Positions 26,261 through 34,295 of a stretch of 64,000 nucleotides of DNA are shown here, one piece after another. Position 1 is the first letter of the stretch. Each line of letters begins with the position of its first letter. Location: assembly GCF_014207965.1 (NCBI RefSeq), contig NZ_JACHLM010000001.1:1-64000 (forward strand), in the 5' to 3' direction. A model generated the notes under the pieces. That model was not told the DNA's origin. It ran no database searches and was given only the letters and a program-made list of their open reading frames with translations. Source of the stretch: Brevundimonas bullata (GTDB taxonomy: Bacteria; Pseudomonadota; Alphaproteobacteria; Caulobacterales; Caulobacteraceae). The translations under genes and the position numbers were made by a program.

Positions 26261-27598
26261 TTGCGTAATCTCGTCGCCGCCGTCGAAGCGATCGACCCGC
26301 TGGTCGTCACCGGCAAGGTGGCGGGCGTCAGCGGTCTGCTGATTGAATCGCGCGGCGGCCTGTCCCGTCTGGCCGTTGGCGCCCGCGCCGAGATCCAGCG
26401 GCGCGGCCAGGCCCCCCTGCCCGCCGAGGTCGTCGGCTTTCGCGACGCCAAGGCCCTGCTGATGCCCTTCGGCCCGGTCGAGGGCGTGGCCCCCGGCGCC
26501 GACATCAAGATCATCGACACCGCCGCCAGCGTGCGCCCCACCACCGCCTGGCTGGGCCGCATCATCGACGCCTTCGGCCTGCCCATCGACGGGCTGGGAC
26601 CCTTGCCGCAGGGCGCCGTTCCCTATCCCCTGCGCGCCTCGCCGCCGCCGGCCCATTCGCGCGGTCGCGTGGGCGAGCGGCTGGACCTGGGCGTGCGCTC
26701 GATGGACGTCTTCACCACCACCTGCCGAGGTCAGCGCCTGGGCATCTTCGCCGGTTCGGGCGTCGGCAAGTCGGTGCTGCTGTCCATGCTGGCCAAGCAG
26801 GCCACCTGCGACGTCGTGGTCGTCGGCCTGATCGGCGAGCGGGGCCGCGAGGTCCGCGAGTTCATCGAGGAGACCCTGGGCGAGGAAGGCCTGAAGCGCG
26901 CCATCGTCGTGGTCGCCACCTCGGACGAACCGGCGCTGAAACGGCGCCAGTCGGCCTATATGACCCTGGCCATCTCGGAATACCTGCGCGATCAGGGGCT
27001 GGAAGTCCTGTGCCTGATGGACTCGGTCACCCGCTTCGCCATGGCCCAGCGCGAGATCGGTCTGGCGGCCGGCGAGCCGCCGACGACCAAGGGCTATACC
27101 CCCACCGTCTTCACCGAACTGCCCAAGCTGCTGGAGCGCGCCGGCCCCGGCCCGATCCGCGCCGACGGCACCGAAGCTGGTCCCATCACCGCCCTATTCA
27201 CCGTCCTGGTGGACGGCGGCGACCATGACGAGCCGATCGCCGACGCCGTGCGCGGTATTCTGGACGGTCACATCGTCATGGACCGCAAGATCGCCGAGCG
27301 CGGCCGCTTCCCCGCCATCGACGTGCTGAAGTCGGTCAGCCGGACCCTGCCCGGCTGTCAGACCCCGCCCGAGCGCGAACTGAACCGCCGCGCCCGTCAG
27401 TGCCTGTCGGCCTATGCCAACATGGAAGAGCTGATCAAGATCGGCGCCTATCGCACCGGGGCGGACCCCATCGTCGACCGCGCCATCGCCCTGAACCCCG
27501 CGCTTGAGAACTTCCTCGGCCAGGACAAGGACGACCACACCAGTTTGAGCGAAAGCTTTGACCGTCTGGAAACCATTCTGAACCAAGGAATGGTCTAA
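26261..27598 (+). CDS. fliI: Flagellum-specific ATPase FliI
   Basis: A 445-residue ATPase of the flagellar type III export apparatus, related to F1 beta. The Walker A loop is [14 protein letters not shown] and the family segment [19 protein letters not shown] follows; the later [15 protein letters not shown] [19 protein letters not shown] is conserved. I choose TTG at 26261, preceded by GAGGGG at six bases, because it gives the normal family length and N-terminus ([14 protein letters not shown]). An in-frame ATG at 26198 would add 21 residues but has no ribosome site and falls among GTTAAC words. fliJ follows 22 bases later. Confidence 0.93.
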   Translation: MRNLVAAVEAIDPLVVTGKVAGVSGLLIESRGGLSRLAVGARAEIQRRGQAPLPAEVVGFRDAKALLMPFGPVEGVAPGADIKIIDTAASVRPTTAWLGRIIDAFGLPIDGLGPLPQGAVPYPLRASPPPAHSRGRVGERLDLGVRSMDVFTTTCRGQRLGIFAGSGVGKSVLLSMLAKQATCDVVVVGLIGERGREVREFIEETLGEEGLKRAIVVVATSDEPALKRRQSAYMTLAISEYLRDQGLEVLCLMDSVTRFAMAQREIGLAAGEPPTTKGYTPTVFTELPKLLERAGPGPIRADGTEAGPITALFTVLVDGGDHDEPIADAVRGILDGHIVMDRKIAERGRFPAIDVLKSVSRTLPGCQTPPERELNRRARQCLSAYANMEELIKIGAYRTGADPIVDRAIALNPALENFLGQDKDDHTSLSESFDRLETILNQGMV

Positions 27599-27620
27599 CC
27601 GTGATCTGGAAGACCTCTGT

Positions 27621-28034
27621 ATGACCGCCTGGGCCCAATCCCTGATCCGCATCTCCAACTATGAAGTCGAGACGCTGCAAAAGCGCCTCGCCGAGGTCGC
27701 CGCCCGCAAGGCCGAGGCCGAGATGCGCGTCGCCGTGCTGGACGCCGAGGTCGAGATCGAACGCCAGAACGCCCGCCTGGACCCGGCCTGCGGCATGATG
27801 CTGCAAGCCTATCTGAAGGGCTGGGCGCTGAAACGCGCTGACGCCGAAGGCGTAGTCGCCGCCGTCGCCGCCGAGGAAGAAGGCGCTCGCGACGCCCTGA
27901 CCAGCGCGTTTGAAGAGTTGAAGAAGTTCGAGCACGTCGCCGAGGCCACCCGCCTCAGCAAGCTGCTGGCCGCCGCCAAGCGCGAAACCGCCGCCTTCGA
28001 CGAAATGGGCCTGAGGCGCCGTGCCGGGGGCTAA
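27621..28034 (+). CDS. fliJ: Flagellar export chaperone FliJ
   Basis: A 137-residue, almost entirely coiled-coil protein (about residues 15-125), the usual FliJ form. FliJ acts as a central stalk with the FliI hexamer and escorts export chaperones. The sequence start WAQSLIRISNYEVETLQKRL and the heptad-rich middle fit. It directly follows fliI. Confidence 0.88.
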   Translation: MTAWAQSLIRISNYEVETLQKRLAEVAARKAEAEMRVAVLDAEVEIERQNARLDPACGMMLQAYLKGWALKRADAEGVVAAVAAEEEGARDALTSAFEELKKFEHVAEATRLSKLLAAAKRETAAFDEMGLRRRAGG

Positions 28035-28046
28035 GACGCCTCTTGA

Positions 28047-28202
28047 TCCTCCCCCGCGCGCGGGGGAGAGGGACCATGCGCAGCATGGTGGAGGGGGCGA
28101 ACCCGCCCGCCGCCATTTCTCATCCGATCTCCTGCCTGTATCCGCCCCTTCCACCGCTTCGCGGTCCCCCTCCCCCGTTTCGCTGCGCTGCTCGGGGGAG
28201 GA
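28047..28202. repeat. Palindromic intergenic repeat, copy A
   Basis: A 156-base unit bounded by TCCTCCCC and GGGGGAGGA. Left part: a hairpin CCCCCGCGCGCGGGGG, a CCATGCGCAGCATGG hairpin and GGAGGGGGCG. Right part: CGCCCCTTCCACCGCTTCGCGGT and a final stem. A second copy with the same plan lies at 36447-36599. Its right end (GGGGGAGGA) supplies the ribosome-binding site of the xylanase gene, two bases before the ATG. Confidence 0.75.
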
Positions 28203-28203
28203 T

Positions 28204-29262
28204 ATGTCGCGCCGCACCCTGCTAGCCTCGACGCTCGCCCTGGCCGCCTGCGGCTCCGGCGAGGCCGCCGTCGACCGCCCCGTCCGAGCGCTCAAGTCCC
28301 TCGCCCCCTTCCCGGTCGGCACGGTCTGCATGACCGGCCAGCTGTCGGATCAGGCCTGGTTCCGGCTGGTCTCCGAACACTTCTCCCAGCTCACGCCCGA
28401 GTGGGAAATGAAGATGGAGTACATCCTCCAGCCCGATGGCTCGCTGCGCTTCGACGCCCCCGACCGCATCGCCTATTTCGCCCGAGATCTCGACCTGCGC
28501 CTCTTTGGCCACGCCCTGATCTGGTACGCGCAGGACCATCCCTGGTTCAAAGCCCTGACCGGGGACCGCGCCCGCTTCGCCGTCGAGTACGACCGCTATA
28601 TCGCCGCCGTCGCCGGGCGCTGGCGCAGTCAGATCGTCGGCTGGGACGTGGTCAACGAGCCGGTGACGCACGACGGCAAGACCTTGCGCGAGTGCGTCTG
28701 GAGCCAAGGCCTCGGCGGAACCGACGCCTACATCATCCGGGCCTTCGAACAGGCCAGACTGGCGGCGCCCGAGGCGGTCCTCTTCCTCAACGACTACGAC
28801 CTCGAGAACAATCCGGTGAAGGGCGCCACCTATCTGCGCCTGGTCGAGCGGCTGCTGAAGGTGGGCGCCCCGGTCACGGGCCTGGGCACGCAGAGCCACC
28901 TCGACATCGACATTCCCGCCGGCCAGGCCGCCGCCTTCATGCGCGAACTGTCCCAGTTCGGCCTGCCCATCCATGTCGCCGAACTGGACGCCTCCCTGCG
29001 CACCGGCAACCGGCTATTCGACCTGAAGCCGCGTCAACAGCGGGTCGAACAACAGACCGCCCGCGTCGCCGAACTGGCCGAGGCCTTCATGGCCCTGCCC
29101 CGCGCCCAGCAGTTCGCCTTCACCGTCTGGGGCGTGCGCGACACCGACAGCTGGCTGCGCCGCGGCGGCGAAGACGACGGCAAGGACAGCCCTTTGCTGT
29201 TCGACGCCGCGGGCCGGGCCAACCCGATGTTCCATGCGGTCGCCTCTTCCTTCTCCCCTTGA
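28204..29262 (+). CDS. GH10 endo-1,4-beta-xylanase lipoprotein
   Basis: A 352-residue GH10 enzyme that hydrolyses beta-1,4-xylan. The N-terminus is SRRTLLASTLALAAC, combining a twin-arginine-like motif with a lipobox (Cys16), so it is probably exported and lipid-anchored. The acid/base Glu152 is in WDVVNEPVTHDG and the nucleophile Glu260 is in LPIHVAELDAS. The barrel segments ALIWYAQDHPWF and FLNDYDLENN are conserved. No carbohydrate-binding module. GGGGAGGA before the ATG is part of the upstream repeat. It is convergent with ctrA. Confidence 0.92.
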   Translation: MSRRTLLASTLALAACGSGEAAVDRPVRALKSLAPFPVGTVCMTGQLSDQAWFRLVSEHFSQLTPEWEMKMEYILQPDGSLRFDAPDRIAYFARDLDLRLFGHALIWYAQDHPWFKALTGDRARFAVEYDRYIAAVAGRWRSQIVGWDVVNEPVTHDGKTLRECVWSQGLGGTDAYIIRAFEQARLAAPEAVLFLNDYDLENNPVKGATYLRLVERLLKVGAPVTGLGTQSHLDIDIPAGQAAAFMRELSQFGLPIHVAELDASLRTGNRLFDLKPRQQRVEQQTARVAELAEAFMALPRAQQFAFTVWGVRDTDSWLRRGGEDDGKDSPLLFDAAGRANPMFHAVASSFSP

Positions 29263-29286
29263 GGGAGAAGGGATCGAGCAAAACAA

Positions 29287-29316
29287 AAACGCCCGCCGGT
29301 TTCCCGGCGGGCGTTT
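29287..29316. terminator. Bidirectional terminator between xylanase and ctrA
   Basis: AAACGCCCGCCGG (29287-29299), loop TTTC, CCGGCGGGCGTTT (29304-29316): a perfect 13-pair stem with A and T runs on its two sides. It lies between two convergent genes and can end both. Confidence 0.88.
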
Positions 29317-29352
29317 CAAGCTTCAAACCTGAGTGGAGGCTCAGGCCGTCAT

Positions 29353-30054
29353 TCAAGCGGCGACGTTGATGGCGCCTTCCGACGGGTCGCGTAGGACATA
29401 GCCCCGGCCCCAGACGGTTTCGATGTAGTGCTTGCCGTTCGCCGCCGTCGCCAGCTTCTTGCGCAGCTTGCAGATGAAGACGTCGATGATCTTCAGTTCC
29501 GGCTCGTCCATGCCGCCATAGAGGTGGTTCAGGAACATTTCCTTGGTCAGGGTCGTGCCCTTGCGCAGCGAGAGCAGCTCCAGCATCTGATATTCCTTGC
29601 CGGTCAGGTGCACGCGGTGACCGTCGACCTCGACCGTCTTGGCGTCCAGGTTCACAGCGATCTCGCCGGTGTGGATGATGGCCTGGGCGTGGCCCTTGGA
29701 GCGACGGACCACGGCATGGGTGCGCGCGATCAGCTCGTCCTTGTGGAAGGGCTTGGTCAGGTAGTCGTCGGCGCCGCCGCCGAAGGTCTTGACCTTGGTC
29801 TCGATCTCGTGCGTGCCCGACAGGATCATGACCGGCGTATTGATCTTGCCCACGCGCAGCTGACGCAGAACCTCAAGACCGCTCATGTCGGGCAGGTTCA
29901 GGTCCAGCAAAATGAGGTCGTAGTCATAGATCTTGCCCAGATCGATGCCTTCTTCACCCAGGTCGGTCGTATAGACGTTAAAGCCTTCCGACTTGAGCAT
30001 CAGTTCGATGCTTTGGGCGGTGGCGTGATCGTCTTCAATCAGCAGGACGCGCAT
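29353..30054 (-). CDS. ctrA: Cell-cycle response regulator CtrA
   Basis: A 233-residue OmpR-type regulator that controls cell-cycle, division and flagellar genes in Caulobacterales. The receiver domain (1-115) has acidic pocket IEDD and phosphoacceptor Asp51 in LLDLNLPD. The winged-helix DNA-binding domain (about 125-225) has [17 protein letters not shown] and [14 protein letters not shown]. The C-terminus ends in Ala-Ala, the known ClpXP degron of Caulobacter CtrA. GGAGGGG lies upstream of the ATG. The gene has a long upstream region with four GANTC sites. It probably controls the fliL operon in this window. Confidence 0.97.
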   Translation of the reverse strand: MRVLLIEDDHATAQSIELMLKSEGFNVYTTDLGEEGIDLGKIYDYDLILLDLNLPDMSGLEVLRQLRVGKINTPVMILSGTHEIETKVKTFGGGADDYLTKPFHKDELIARTHAVVRRSKGHAQAIIHTGEIAVNLDAKTVEVDGHRVHLTGKEYQMLELLSLRKGTTLTKEMFLNHLYGGMDEPELKIIDVFICKLRKKLATAANGKHYIETVWGRGYVLRDPSEGAINVAA

Positions 30055-30123
30055 TCATGCCCCTCCAGGCAAAGCTTTGGTTCGGCCGCCAAGGGAGCGG
30101 CAGCCGGGTAACCTTGTTCCAAC

Positions 30124-30160
30124 GTTAACGGGTCAAAACCTTAAGAAGGGTTAACGGGTC
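30124..30160. promoter_or_regulatory. Direct repeats GTTAACGGGTC upstream of ctrA
   Basis: The 11-base word GTTAACGGGTC occurs at 30124-30134 and 30150-30160, 26 bases apart, with CTTAAG between. They contain CtrA-type TTAAC half sites about 70-105 bases upstream of the ctrA ATG, so autoregulation is plausible. Spacing between TTAA words is N6 or N10 rather than the canonical N7. Confidence 0.5.
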
Positions 30161-30188
30161 CCGATATGAAACGCTTAGGCTGATTTGC

Positions 30189-30221
30189 GAATCGCCGTCG
30201 AGAGTCCCGAGTCAAGGATTC
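30189..30221. promoter_or_regulatory. Cluster of four GANTC (CcrM) sites in the ctrA promoter region
   Basis: GAATC at 30189, GAGTC at 30202, GAGTC at 30209 and GATTC at 30217 lie in 33 bases, followed by TTAATTTATTAACC. On the minus strand a TTGACT at 30210-30215 could be a -35 element overlapping a GANTC site. In Caulobacter CcrM methylation of GANTC sites, read by GcrA, times ctrA transcription. Confidence 0.65.
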
Positions 30222-30344
30222 GTTAATTTATTAACCACGTCGCGCATCTTGCCCCCTTGACGTTCGCAACATCCCCCGTCGCGCATCCATTGCTCCACAG
30301 CCGATCCCACGCCCGGCAAGGCGAAACGACCGATTCTGACGTTT

Positions 30345-30364
30345 GTTAGGACAAGATTCCTAAC
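30345..30364. promoter_or_regulatory. Palindrome with internal GANTC upstream of DnaA-IV-like gene
   Basis: GTTAGGA-N6-TCCTAAC is a perfect 7-base inverted repeat containing GATTC at 30355; another GATTC is at 30332. It lies 64-83 bases upstream of the next gene and is a candidate operator. Confidence 0.5.
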
Positions 30365-30427
30365 ATACCCCTCAATAGGACAGATGATGGGGACAACAGA
30401 AAAATAGGTTCGGGAGCAACTGACGAC

Positions 30428-30814
30428 ATGGAATCCTATCGGGCCGAGCCCTATAGCGTGCCGGTGACGGAGGGCGACCGCATCCGCGCCGACGCGGCCC
30501 TGCATCTGGCGGCCTACGCCTTCGGGGTCCCCGCGACCGAGATGCTGCGGCGCGAACGCACCCGCCCGCGCGCCTGTCGCGCCCGCTGGTCGGCCATGTA
30601 CCTGGCCCATGTCTCCTATGGCTGGCCTCTGGAACGGGTCGGCCACGCCTTCGGCCTGAACCGCGCCACCGCCTCGACCGCCTGCCGCTGGGCCGAGGAC
30701 GAACGCGACGACGACAAGTACGACGCCGTCATGGACGGGTTGGAGACCTGTTTGCGCGCGGTGTCCGAACTGCCCGCCATTGATCTGGCCCTCAGCACCG
30801 GGGCCGCACGATGA
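30428..30814 (+). CDS. DnaA-domain-IV-like helix-turn-helix protein
   Basis: A 128-residue protein whose middle (about residues 40-95) resembles the DNA-binding domain IV of DnaA: RACRARWSAMYLAHVSYGW, then LERVGHAFGLNRATASTACRW, like the DnaA pattern of a YLA helix, a GxxFGxRxHTTV-like turn and an AC(R) helix. It lacks the DnaA ATPase domain. It could be a regulator or bind DnaA boxes, but this is inference. It is divergent from ctrA and its stop overlaps the start of the DUF6456 gene. Confidence 0.7.
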   Translation: MESYRAEPYSVPVTEGDRIRADAALHLAAYAFGVPATEMLRRERTRPRACRARWSAMYLAHVSYGWPLERVGHAFGLNRATASTACRWAEDERDDDKYDAVMDGLETCLRAVSELPAIDLALSTGAAR

Positions 30815-31545
30815 GCCGCGCATTAGAGCGAGCCCGCTCCCTGCTGGACCGTCCCGGCGCCTGGCTGGATCAGTCGGGCGCCGCCTATCCCTTGCGGCTC
30901 GGCGGCGACCGGCGCGGGCGGGTGGTGCTGACCCTGGACGAGACGGCGTTCCGCGCCCTGATCGAGCGCCCCGGCCTGAGGCGACGTGACGGCGGCGGCT
31001 GGCTGCCCCGCCCCACGCCCGCCTGCAACACCTCGCTTTCACCAGGCTTGGCGCCCAGCCCGCCGCCAGGCCGTCCCGGCCTGATCGAGGGGGAGCGCGC
31101 CGTCATGGAGGCTGACGGGCGCGTCAGCACACGCCGCGCAAATCTGGGCGAAAGCCCCGTCGCCTGGCTGGCCCGACGCAAGGACGCCTCGGGCCGCCCC
31201 TGGCTGAGCCCCGCGGAGGTCGCCGCGGGCGAGCGGCTGCGCACCGAGGCGGAGATCGCCCTCAGCGGCCCGTCCCTGACCATGCGCTGGGACGCCCTGC
31301 CCCGTGCGGGGGGCGGCAGCTCCGCTCGCGTCGAACCGACCGACCGCGCCCTGTCCGCCGGCGCCCGCGTCGAGGCGGCGCTGAGCGCCTGCGGCCCGCG
31401 CCTGCGCGGCATGGTCGAGCGCGTCTGCATCCAGGGCACGTCGCTTCAGCTGGCGGAGGAAACCCTGTTCCTGCGCCGCCGCCAGGGCAAGACCGTGCTG
31501 AAGCAGGGCTTGCAGGCCCTGGCGGAACACTACGGGATCGGGTGA
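30811..31545 (+). CDS. DUF6456 domain protein
   Basis: A 244-residue protein with the DUF6456 domain in its C-terminal half (about residues 100-240): SPVAWLARRKDASGRPWLSPAEVAAGERLRTE, then a helical end with RVCIQGTSLQLAEETLFLRRRQGKTVLKQGLQALAEHYG. The late part resembles a sigma-like or integrase-like helix-turn-helix and may bind DNA. It overlaps the preceding DnaA-IV-like gene by four bases, so the two are co-translated. The function is unknown. Confidence 0.78.
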   Translation: MSRALERARSLLDRPGAWLDQSGAAYPLRLGGDRRGRVVLTLDETAFRALIERPGLRRRDGGGWLPRPTPACNTSLSPGLAPSPPPGRPGLIEGERAVMEADGRVSTRRANLGESPVAWLARRKDASGRPWLSPAEVAAGERLRTEAEIALSGPSLTMRWDALPRAGGGSSARVEPTDRALSAGARVEAALSACGPRLRGMVERVCIQGTSLQLAEETLFLRRRQGKTVLKQGLQALAEHYGIG

Positions 31546-31638
31546 GCGAATAATGATGATCCTGCTGACCCTACCCCCGATGGGTAGGAGGCAACCTGAC
31601 ACCGGGGGCAGGGCAAAAACCGCCCACAAAAATCGTCG

Positions 31639-31662
31639 TTATCCACAATTGACAGCAATTGT
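31639..31662. promoter_or_regulatory. DnaA box fused to a palindrome
   Basis: A perfect DnaA-box word TTATCCACA (31639-31647) overlaps the inverted repeat ACAATTG-ACAG-CAATTGT (31645-31662). TTAAGGACTC follows, with a GANTC site at 31668. It lies 95 bases after the DUF6456 gene. Only one box is present, so this is not an origin by itself. Confidence 0.5.
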
Positions 31663-31692
31663 TAAGGACTCCCATTCCGACGTTATGGCTCC

Positions 31693-31896
31693 GTGATTCG
31701 AATGGAACCCCTGGGGGAAGCTGATCGCGCTCTGGATGCCTTGTGGCGTGGCCTTTACGGCCAGCCGCTTCCGCTCCGCGGCGCGCCGGAACTCGCCCTC
31801 AAGGTCATCATTGAAAGCGAGAGGCTCCAATGGCTGCAAGAACCCGCCGACGTCGTTCCGCTTGGTCGCTCTCGCCGTTTGAGGCGATGCTCCTGA
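31693..31896 (+). CDS. Possible small hypothetical protein
   Basis: A 67-residue frame with GTG start (or ATG at 31702). The part ALDALWRGLYGQPLPLRGAPELALKVIIES looks protein-like, but the end is Arg-rich and overlaps the following small membrane ORF in another frame. No clear ribosome site. Kept as a low-confidence call. Confidence 0.3.
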   Translation: MIRMEPLGEADRALDALWRGLYGQPLPLRGAPELALKVIIESERLQWLQEPADVVPLGRSRRLRRCS

Positions 31897-31943
31897 TGCT
31901 GGCCATCGCCGCCCTCGTCGGCGCCTTCCTGACTGCCTTGTGA
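31830..31943 (+). CDS. Small 37-residue basic membrane protein
   Basis: ATG at 31830, with GAGAGG six bases upstream, opens a 37-residue frame: a very basic start (AARTRRRRSAW) followed by one hydrophobic segment (FEAMLLMLAIAALVGAFLTAL) that runs to the stop. The positive-inside pattern, ribosome site and composition favour a real small tail-type membrane protein. No family is recognised. Confidence 0.5.
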   Translation: MAARTRRRRSAWSLSPFEAMLLMLAIAALVGAFLTAL

Positions 31944-31971
31944 GGTCGCGTCCAAGCTTCTGACGCGTCGC

Positions 31972-32409
31972 CTAGGCTTCCGCCGCCGCTTCGCGGATCC
32001 GCCCGACCATGCTGTTCAGGCCATTGGCGCGCTGGCGCGTCAGGGCCGAAGGCAGACCCAGGCGGTCCAGGGCGGCGCGGGCGTCGAAAGCCAGGATCTC
32101 CGCTGGGGTGCGGCCCGAATAGAGCTTCAACAGCAGGGCGATATTGCCCTTTGACAAGGCGCTGTCGGAGTCAGCGTCGAAGAACAGCCGCCCCTCGGCG
32201 CGATGGCTCGACAGCCAGACCTGAGCGGCGCAGCCCGGCACCTTGTTGGCTTCGACGCGGGCGTGCTCCGGCAGGGGCGACAGCCCCTTGCCCAGATCGA
32301 TGACGTATTCGATCCGGCCTTCCCAGTCGCCCAGCAGGTCGAACTCCTCGACCAGTTCGGCCAGGGTCTCGTCGAGGGTCTGCGTCGGAACGGCGTCGGT
32401 CATGCTCAT
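31972..32409 (-). CDS. sufE: SufE-family sulfur acceptor protein
   Basis: A 145-residue protein that accepts persulfide from a cysteine desulfurase for iron-sulfur cluster assembly. Cys60 in NKVPGCAAQVWL is the acceptor; the FDLLGDWEGRIEYVIDLGKGLSPLPEH start and ADSDSALSKGNIALLLKLYSGRTPAEIL middle fit the family. The start at 32409 is chosen (an ATG two codons in is also possible). The other suf genes are elsewhere. Confidence 0.88.
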   Translation of the reverse strand: MSMTDAVPTQTLDETLAELVEEFDLLGDWEGRIEYVIDLGKGLSPLPEHARVEANKVPGCAAQVWLSSHRAEGRLFFDADSDSALSKGNIALLLKLYSGRTPAEILAFDARAALDRLGLPSALTRQRANGLNSMVGRIREAAAEA

Positions 32410-32548
32410 GCGGGCGACATAGGCCCCGACGCCCGTGACGCCAAGCCCTGCGCCGTTTTGAGACAATCGCCCGCGAGGCGAGCAGCCTAGGGCACGGCCC
32501 CGTCAAGGTTTAGACTGCGCCCTTGAATCAACTGCGCAATGCCCCGGA

Positions 32549-34237
32549 TTGAACGCTCCCGTCGCCCCGTCCCCGCCGACCGATCCCGCCGCTGACGACG
32601 CGCGCGGCGGCTCGGCGCTGGCCGCATGGCATGCGGGCTGGGCGGTCACCGTCGGGCTGACGGCTCTCGCGGCCGTCGGCCTGGGACAAGGCGGCGAGGG
32701 TTTGGACTTGGCCGTCCCCGCCGCCCTGACCATGGCGACGCCCGGCCTATTGGGTCTGATCCTGCTGGGTCGCGACGGCGAAGCGTTGCGCGCCGCTCTG
32801 CTGGCCGCCTGGGCGCTGGCGGCGATCGCGGCGTCGGGTCTGTCGGGCGGACTGACCGGGCCGTTAGGCGGGTTCGTCTTCATGCCTCTGGCCGCCGCGG
32901 CAGCCCTGGGATCGTCCCGGCTGGTCCCGTTCGGCGCGCTCGGTTCGGCGCTAGCGACCTTGGTCGGCCTGATCGCCGTCGCGGTCCACGGCGCCCCGGA
33001 CGCCTCGCCCGGCATGGCGGCGGTCTCCGCCCTGTTGACGGCGGGCGCGGCCGCCATGGCCCTGCGTCTGAGCGCCGCCCGACAGACCCGCCGCCTCCTC
33101 GCCGTCGAAGGCGCGGTGGCTCAAGCCGAGACCGTTCTGGCCGGTCAGCCGGGGCTGACCCTGGTGCTGGACGCCTCGGGCGCGGCGCTGGCCGCCTATG
33201 GCGCAGCGCCCGCCGCCCTGCCGGTCGATCCCCTGTTCGAAGAGGGGCTCGTGGCCGCCGTCCACACGCCTGACCGCCCGGCGGTGCTGGCCGCCTTGGC
33301 CAAGGCCGCCGCCGGGTCCGAGGTTCACGTCCGCTTCGCCCCGCGCCTGGCGCTGGACCGCCGCATCCTGCTGGTGCTGCGCCGCCTCGATATCACTGAG
33401 CCGCCCCGCCTGATCGCCCTGGCGCTGGACGCCACGCTACAACACGCCCGGGAGGCCGGGCTGGAGGCCGCACGCGCCGAGGCCGAGGTCCAGAACGCCG
33501 GCAAGTCGCGCTTCCTCGCCAATATGAGCCACGAGCTGCGCACCCCGCTGAACGCGGTGATCGGCTTTTCGGACATCATGCGCCAGCGCCTGTTCGGCCC
33601 TATCCCAGACCGCTACGCTGGCTACGCCCAGTCGATCCACGAAGCCGGCGGCCACCTGCTGGACCTGATCAACGACGTGCTGGATGTCAGCCGCATCGAA
33701 GCCGCGCGATATGACCTGAACATCGAACGCTTCGACGTTCGCGAGATGGTGTCCGAGGCCCTGGCGCTGGTCCGGGTGCAGGCCGACGACAAGGGCGTGG
33801 ATCTGGCCGCCGTCCTGCCGCCCGCCCCCCTGACCGTCGCCGCCGACCGCCGCGCGCTGAAGCAGATCGCGCTGAACCTGCTGTCCAACGCCGTGAAGTT
33901 CACGCCCGCCGGCGGCTCCGTCACCGTTCGCGCCGAAGCCCTCGGGCCGGATCTGGAGCTGACCGTGGCCGACACCGGCGTCGGCGTCGCGCCCGAAGAC
34001 CTGGCCCGTCTGGGCCGCCCCTTCGAACAGGCCGGCGGCGCCGAACAGAGGGCGCAGGGCACGGGCCTGGGCTTGTCGCTGGTCCGTTCGCTGGCCGAAC
34101 TGCACCACGGCGCGATGAGCATCGACAGCACCCCCGGCGAAGGCACCGCCGTCACCGTCCGCCTGCCGGTCGTGATTGCGACGCCCGCCCGCGCCGACGT
34201 CGAGGGCGAGGTCATCCCGCTAGACCGCAGCGCCTGA
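32549..34237 (+). CDS. DivJ-like membrane sensor histidine kinase
   Basis: A 562-residue kinase. The first 180 residues have about six membrane segments, followed by a degenerate PAS-like part (about 195-290), a coiled-coil link and the kinase core: phosphoacceptor His in FLANMSHELRTPLNAVIGFS, IHEAGGHLLDLINDVLDVSRIE, then the N box LNLLSNAVKFTPAGG, and GTGLGLSLVRSL. This plan and the H-box region resemble DivJ of Caulobacter, which phosphorylates DivK and sits above CtrA. Being close to ctrA is suggestive, but other kinases (PleC, PdhS type) share the core, so no symbol is assigned. The start is TTG at 32549. Confidence 0.85.
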   Translation: MNAPVAPSPPTDPAADDARGGSALAAWHAGWAVTVGLTALAAVGLGQGGEGLDLAVPAALTMATPGLLGLILLGRDGEALRAALLAAWALAAIAASGLSGGLTGPLGGFVFMPLAAAAALGSSRLVPFGALGSALATLVGLIAVAVHGAPDASPGMAAVSALLTAGAAAMALRLSAARQTRRLLAVEGAVAQAETVLAGQPGLTLVLDASGAALAAYGAAPAALPVDPLFEEGLVAAVHTPDRPAVLAALAKAAAGSEVHVRFAPRLALDRRILLVLRRLDITEPPRLIALALDATLQHAREAGLEAARAEAEVQNAGKSRFLANMSHELRTPLNAVIGFSDIMRQRLFGPIPDRYAGYAQSIHEAGGHLLDLINDVLDVSRIEAARYDLNIERFDVREMVSEALALVRVQADDKGVDLAAVLPPAPLTVAADRRALKQIALNLLSNAVKFTPAGGSVTVRAEALGPDLELTVADTGVGVAPEDLARLGRPFEQAGGAEQRAQGTGLGLSLVRSLAELHHGAMSIDSTPGEGTAVTVRLPVVIATPARADVEGEVIPLDRSA

Positions 34238-34295
34238 CCCGACCGGGACGCGCGGCGAGCTTGCCGCCCCCGGCGCCGCAGCCTATGACATACCC

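Noticed and set aside
31639..31647. Chromosomal origin at the perfect DnaA box
   Set aside because: Only one box is present and typical origin neighbours (hemE, dnaA, gidA, parAB) are absent.
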